A stretch of 14,652 nt of DNA from JBBTSQ01 sp039795895 (GTDB lineage Bacteria; Patescibacteriota; Minisyncoccia; Phycocordibacterales; JBAYGS01). The position numbers and the translations under genes are program-made. The stretch lies in NCBI GenBank assembly GCA_039795895.1, contig JBDKKW010000020.1, forward strand, positions 1 through 14,652, in the 5' to 3' direction. Positions 12,705 through 14,652 of this stretch are shown in pieces; position 1 is the stretch's first letter; each line of letters opens with the position of its first letter. The notes under the pieces were generated by a model, which saw only the letters and a program-made list of their open reading frames with translations, made no database searches and was not told the origin of the DNA.

Positions 12705-13607
12705 ATGAATCCTACTCAAGTGATTATCCCCTCAGGTGCCCATTATGTCGGATGTGCAAAAGTGTTTTGTTTTGGACCAGGCAAAGAGAAAAACGATTGG
12801 AGTCTCAACAAATTACAGAGCAGTCAGGACGTGGTCGATTCACTCACCGCCTACGTCTTATTCAGTCGTATCCAACACATCGCACAGACCGCCCAAGGTC
12901 GCGATCAGCCCATCCGTACGGTGTATGCACCTCGACTCGACGACTGGAAGGCAAACTTGGTGACGCCCGCTGATTTTCCAGAAAAAGTAACTCACCAAGA
13001 TCATCCACTCCAATTGTTTCGTGGCGCTCGCGGAGCAGGAATGGTGGTACCGAAAAATACCGCCGTTTTCTTCCCCACAGCCGATTGTCCCGTAGTGATT
13101 ATGAGCAGTCCTCGGACGAAACAGGTTGTTGCCGCCCATGCAGGACTGCGGGAGCTCGTTGATTTTGACCGAGTACTCAAAGATACTCCGAGCCGACCAA
13201 ACGAGAGCGTGATTGATGCGATGATCGCGTCGTTCCCTGAATCAGAACGTCCATTTATCGAACTCAAGACCGTCTGCGGTATCCAAAGAGTGTGCTACCG
13301 GCATCCGGTCGACCATCCCACCTACGGAGCACAAAATCGGAAACTGATTCATGATCTTCTGATTCGCGTGGGGAATGATACCGTGCACAGTTCAGAAACT
13401 GCTGGCCGGATTTGTCTCCGATCGATCATTTGGTATCAGGCGGTGCCAATGGGAATCAAACACACCAATATCTCGTCCGACGGTGTTGACACCTACACTG
13501 ATGCGATCGGCACAGCCCCTGCGTGGTGGTCACACAGACGAGCAGTCGATAACGAGCAACAAGACAATCTCACCAAGCGAAATGGTGTCTTGGTGATCAA
13601 TCCTTGA
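12705..13607 (+). CDS. PgeF/YfiH-type laccase-fold protein, divergent
   Basis: The only plus-strand gene; 300 aa. The centre matches the PF02578 family (polyphenol oxidase/YfiH, now PgeF): PTADCPVVI (124-132) with Cys128, VAAHAGLREL (142-151) with His145, and VCGIQRVCY (190-198), the positions of the Cys-His metal/catalytic set. His97 or His100 could be the third ligand. Arg278-Arg279 (SHRR) stand where relatives have SYRR. It is divergent: relatives read AHAGWRG where this has AHAGLREL. Family members have been reported as purine nucleoside phosphorylases, and E. coli YfiH as keeping L-serine out of the position that MurC fills with L-alanine. The divergent gene here is murC, which fits the second role. 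It has its own promoter and terminator. Catalytic activity is not proven by sequence. Confidence 0.8.
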   Translation: MNPTQVIIPSGAHYVGCAKVFCFGPGKEKNDWSLNKLQSSQDVVDSLTAYVLFSRIQHIAQTAQGRDQPIRTVYAPRLDDWKANLVTPADFPEKVTHQDHPLQLFRGARGAGMVVPKNTAVFFPTADCPVVIMSSPRTKQVVAAHAGLRELVDFDRVLKDTPSRPNESVIDAMIASFPESERPFIELKTVCGIQRVCYRHPVDHPTYGAQNRKLIHDLLIRVGNDTVHSSETAGRICLRSIIWYQAVPMGIKHTNISSDGVDTYTDAIGTAPAWWSHRRAVDNEQQDNLTKRNGVLVINP

Positions 13608-13620
13608 GCACAAAAACGTC

Positions 13621-13659
13621 AGCGGGGTTTGCCTTTCGGCAAACCCCGCTTTTTCTTTT
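13621..13659 (+). terminator. Rho-independent terminator after the PgeF-like gene
   Basis: A perfect 13-base stem (13621-13633 with 13638-13650) closes a TTTC loop and is followed by TTTTCTTTT. It lies 13 bases after the stop. On the other strand only a modest T-run (GACGTTTTTG) follows, so termination of murD transcription from the right would be weaker. The rest of the 13608-13694 gap is AT-rich without other signals. Confidence 0.88.
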
Positions 13660-13694
13660 CCTATTCTTTCTATTAACTAAAGACTATCAACTAA

Positions 13695-14652
13695 CTACTT
13701 TTCCTCGAGCGTTTTTACTATTCCCATAAACTGCTCTCCCCGATCATACTCATTCTTAAACATTCCAAACGATGCAAACGCCGGCGAGAACAAAACAATA
13801 TCCCCTCTCTGTACTTGCCCTATCGCAACATGTACCGCATCTGCAAGTGTTTTAACTTCCTGCACCTCCACATTCCTAATTTTTAAATCTTGAATCAGGA
13901 TTCTATTCTTTTCTGTCCCCGTCCCTGGCAACAGCACCACTGCCTTACAGTAGTTTGGAATCTCTGCAATTAAAGTCGACATATCCAAAGTCTTATCTGC
14001 CCCTCCAAAAATTAAGACGATATTTTTCTGACCTGCCTGCCCCAAAGCTCGCAGACCTGCAAGCGTGGCGTCCGGAGTGGTCGCGGTTGTATCATTGTAT
14101 ATTTTCACCCCATTCACTTCTCGCACAAACTCAAGTCGCCCTGCCACACCAGTGAAATTCTCAAAAGTGCTCCGAATCACTCCACTTGAAAGCCCGAGTG
14201 ATTTGAGTGCGAGAAAAGCCAATGTCGCATTTTCACGATTGTGCGTACCAAGGATTTTTAATTCCCAATCCTCCGGCAGTGCCATCGGCGGAGCCTCGAT
14301 AATGACCGCAGGGTGGGTGTCTGGCATCACTGCTTTAATCTTCTCGGCAATCGCCTTCCCCGCCACGAGTACATCTCCAGCTTTTTGATATAAAAAGATA
14401 TTCGCCTTATCTCTAAAATACTGCCCCATATCATTTTTATAATAGTTCATATGATCCACCATCAAATTAGTGAACACTGCAATATGTGGACTAATTTTCG
14501 CTTCATAAAATCCTTGGAGTTGCCACGAATCAAGCTCAAGCACCACAATATCCCCCTTGGCCACCTGCGGAAGCAAAGCCAACGTCGAAACTCCTTGTAC
14601 ATTACCCCCAAGAAATACTTTTTTACCTGCCTTCCTTAAACCCTCATAAATC
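13695..14652 (-). CDS. murD: UDP-N-acetylmuramoyl-L-alanine--D-glutamate ligase MurD, 5' end missing
   Basis: The frame is open to the right edge, and 318 C-terminal residues are visible. MurD adds D-glutamate to UDP-MurNAc-L-Ala, the step after MurC. Visible from the first complete codon are KKVFLGGNVQG (10-20), VVLELDSWQL (36-45), FTNLMVDHMNYY (60-71) and DKANIF (81-86) in the central domain. LGTHNRENATLAF (134-146), the domain junction GVAGRLEFV (168-176), NDTTATTPDAT (186-196) and FGGADKTLDM (215-224) follow in the C-terminal domain. GRLEF and TTATTP replace the HRLE and SKATNP common in better-studied MurD proteins. The P-loop half lies outside the window, and no ATG is present in the visible upstream part. 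It ends 45 bases from the plus-strand terminator and converges on the PgeF-like gene. Confidence 0.9.
   Translation of the reverse strand, partial: IYEGLRKAGKKVFLGGNVQGVSTLALLPQVAKGDIVVLELDSWQLQGFYEAKISPHIAVFTNLMVDHMNYYKNDMGQYFRDKANIFLYQKAGDVLVAGKAIAEKIKAVMPDTHPAVIIEAPPMALPEDWELKILGTHNRENATLAFLALKSLGLSSGVIRSTFENFTGVAGRLEFVREVNGVKIYNDTTATTPDATLAGLRALGQAGQKNIVLIFGGADKTLDMSTLIAEIPNYCKAVVLLPGTGTEKNRILIQDLKIRNVEVQEVKTLADAVHVAIGQVQRGDIVLFSPAFASFGMFKNEYDRGEQFMGIVKTLEEK

Noticed and set aside
12612..12719. N-terminal extension of murC from a TTG, giving a hydrophobic leader
   Set aside because: It overlaps the start of the divergent gene and adds a membrane-like segment unknown in MurC; the family start is near IDLHKVQTVHF.
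13571..13595. Inverted repeat CACCAAG/CTTGGTG near the end of the PgeF-like gene
   Set aside because: It is a short stem inside coding sequence with no T-run; the real terminator follows at 13621.
1..14652. CRISPR array, tRNA, rRNA or insertion sequence
   Set aside because: No regularly spaced repeats, no cloverleaf or rRNA-like stretches, and no transposase-like frame were seen on either strand.

Overview
The window reads as a chromosomal segment of a Candidate Phyla Radiation (Patescibacteria) bacterium, most likely of the Parcubacteria group. This is inference from gene content and style: a lamin-tail/PKD surface protein, a stand-alone TraG/VirD4-like ATPase with a Pro-rich tail, a DUF4015-type glycoside hydrolase, several GT4 glycosyltransferases, a glycosyltransferase-GtrA fusion, and divergent MurC, MurD and PgeF-family proteins. 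TGA is used as a stop (at 2755-2757 and 13605-13607), so this is not the Gracilibacteria code in which TGA means glycine. Nearly everything is coded on the minus strand with very small gaps. I found no tRNA, rRNA, CRISPR array or insertion sequence.

Layout in minus-strand transcription order, right to left: murD (14652-13695, 5' end outside the window); a single plus-strand gene of the PgeF/YfiH laccase-fold family (12705-13607) with its own terminator; murC, rsmI and an unrecognised 119-aa gene (12611-10135), closed by a terminator that overlaps the last gene. Next comes a palindrome-rich gap with a strong -10 box (10003-10134). A small membrane protein and the membrane-anchored glycoside hydrolase follow (9996-8636), then a terminator. 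After that come the ATPase and the lamin-tail surface protein (8468-5047), then four GT4-type glycosyltransferases, one fused to GtrA (4983-118). A further promoter and a possible gene start point off the left edge.

The functional theme is the cell envelope. MurC and MurD build the peptidoglycan precursor, the PgeF-like protein may police the MurC product, and the hydrolase and lamin-tail protein act at or outside the membrane. The glycosyltransferase/GtrA cluster probably makes a surface glycan or glycosylates surface proteins. The ATPase may drive DNA or protein transfer, or a pilus-like machine.

The main oddities are: a perfect GC-rich palindrome inserted in frame in the GT-GtrA gene; a repeat-like AT-rich insertion in a second glycosyltransferase; an eight-histidine insertion in an RsmI that lacks its usual C-terminal domain; imperfect inverted repeats bracketing the hydrolase terminator; a 30-bp perfect palindrome in an intergenic gap; and recurrent extended -10 boxes very close to start codons. 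I see no clear previously undescribed multi-gene system; the interest lies in these individual features.
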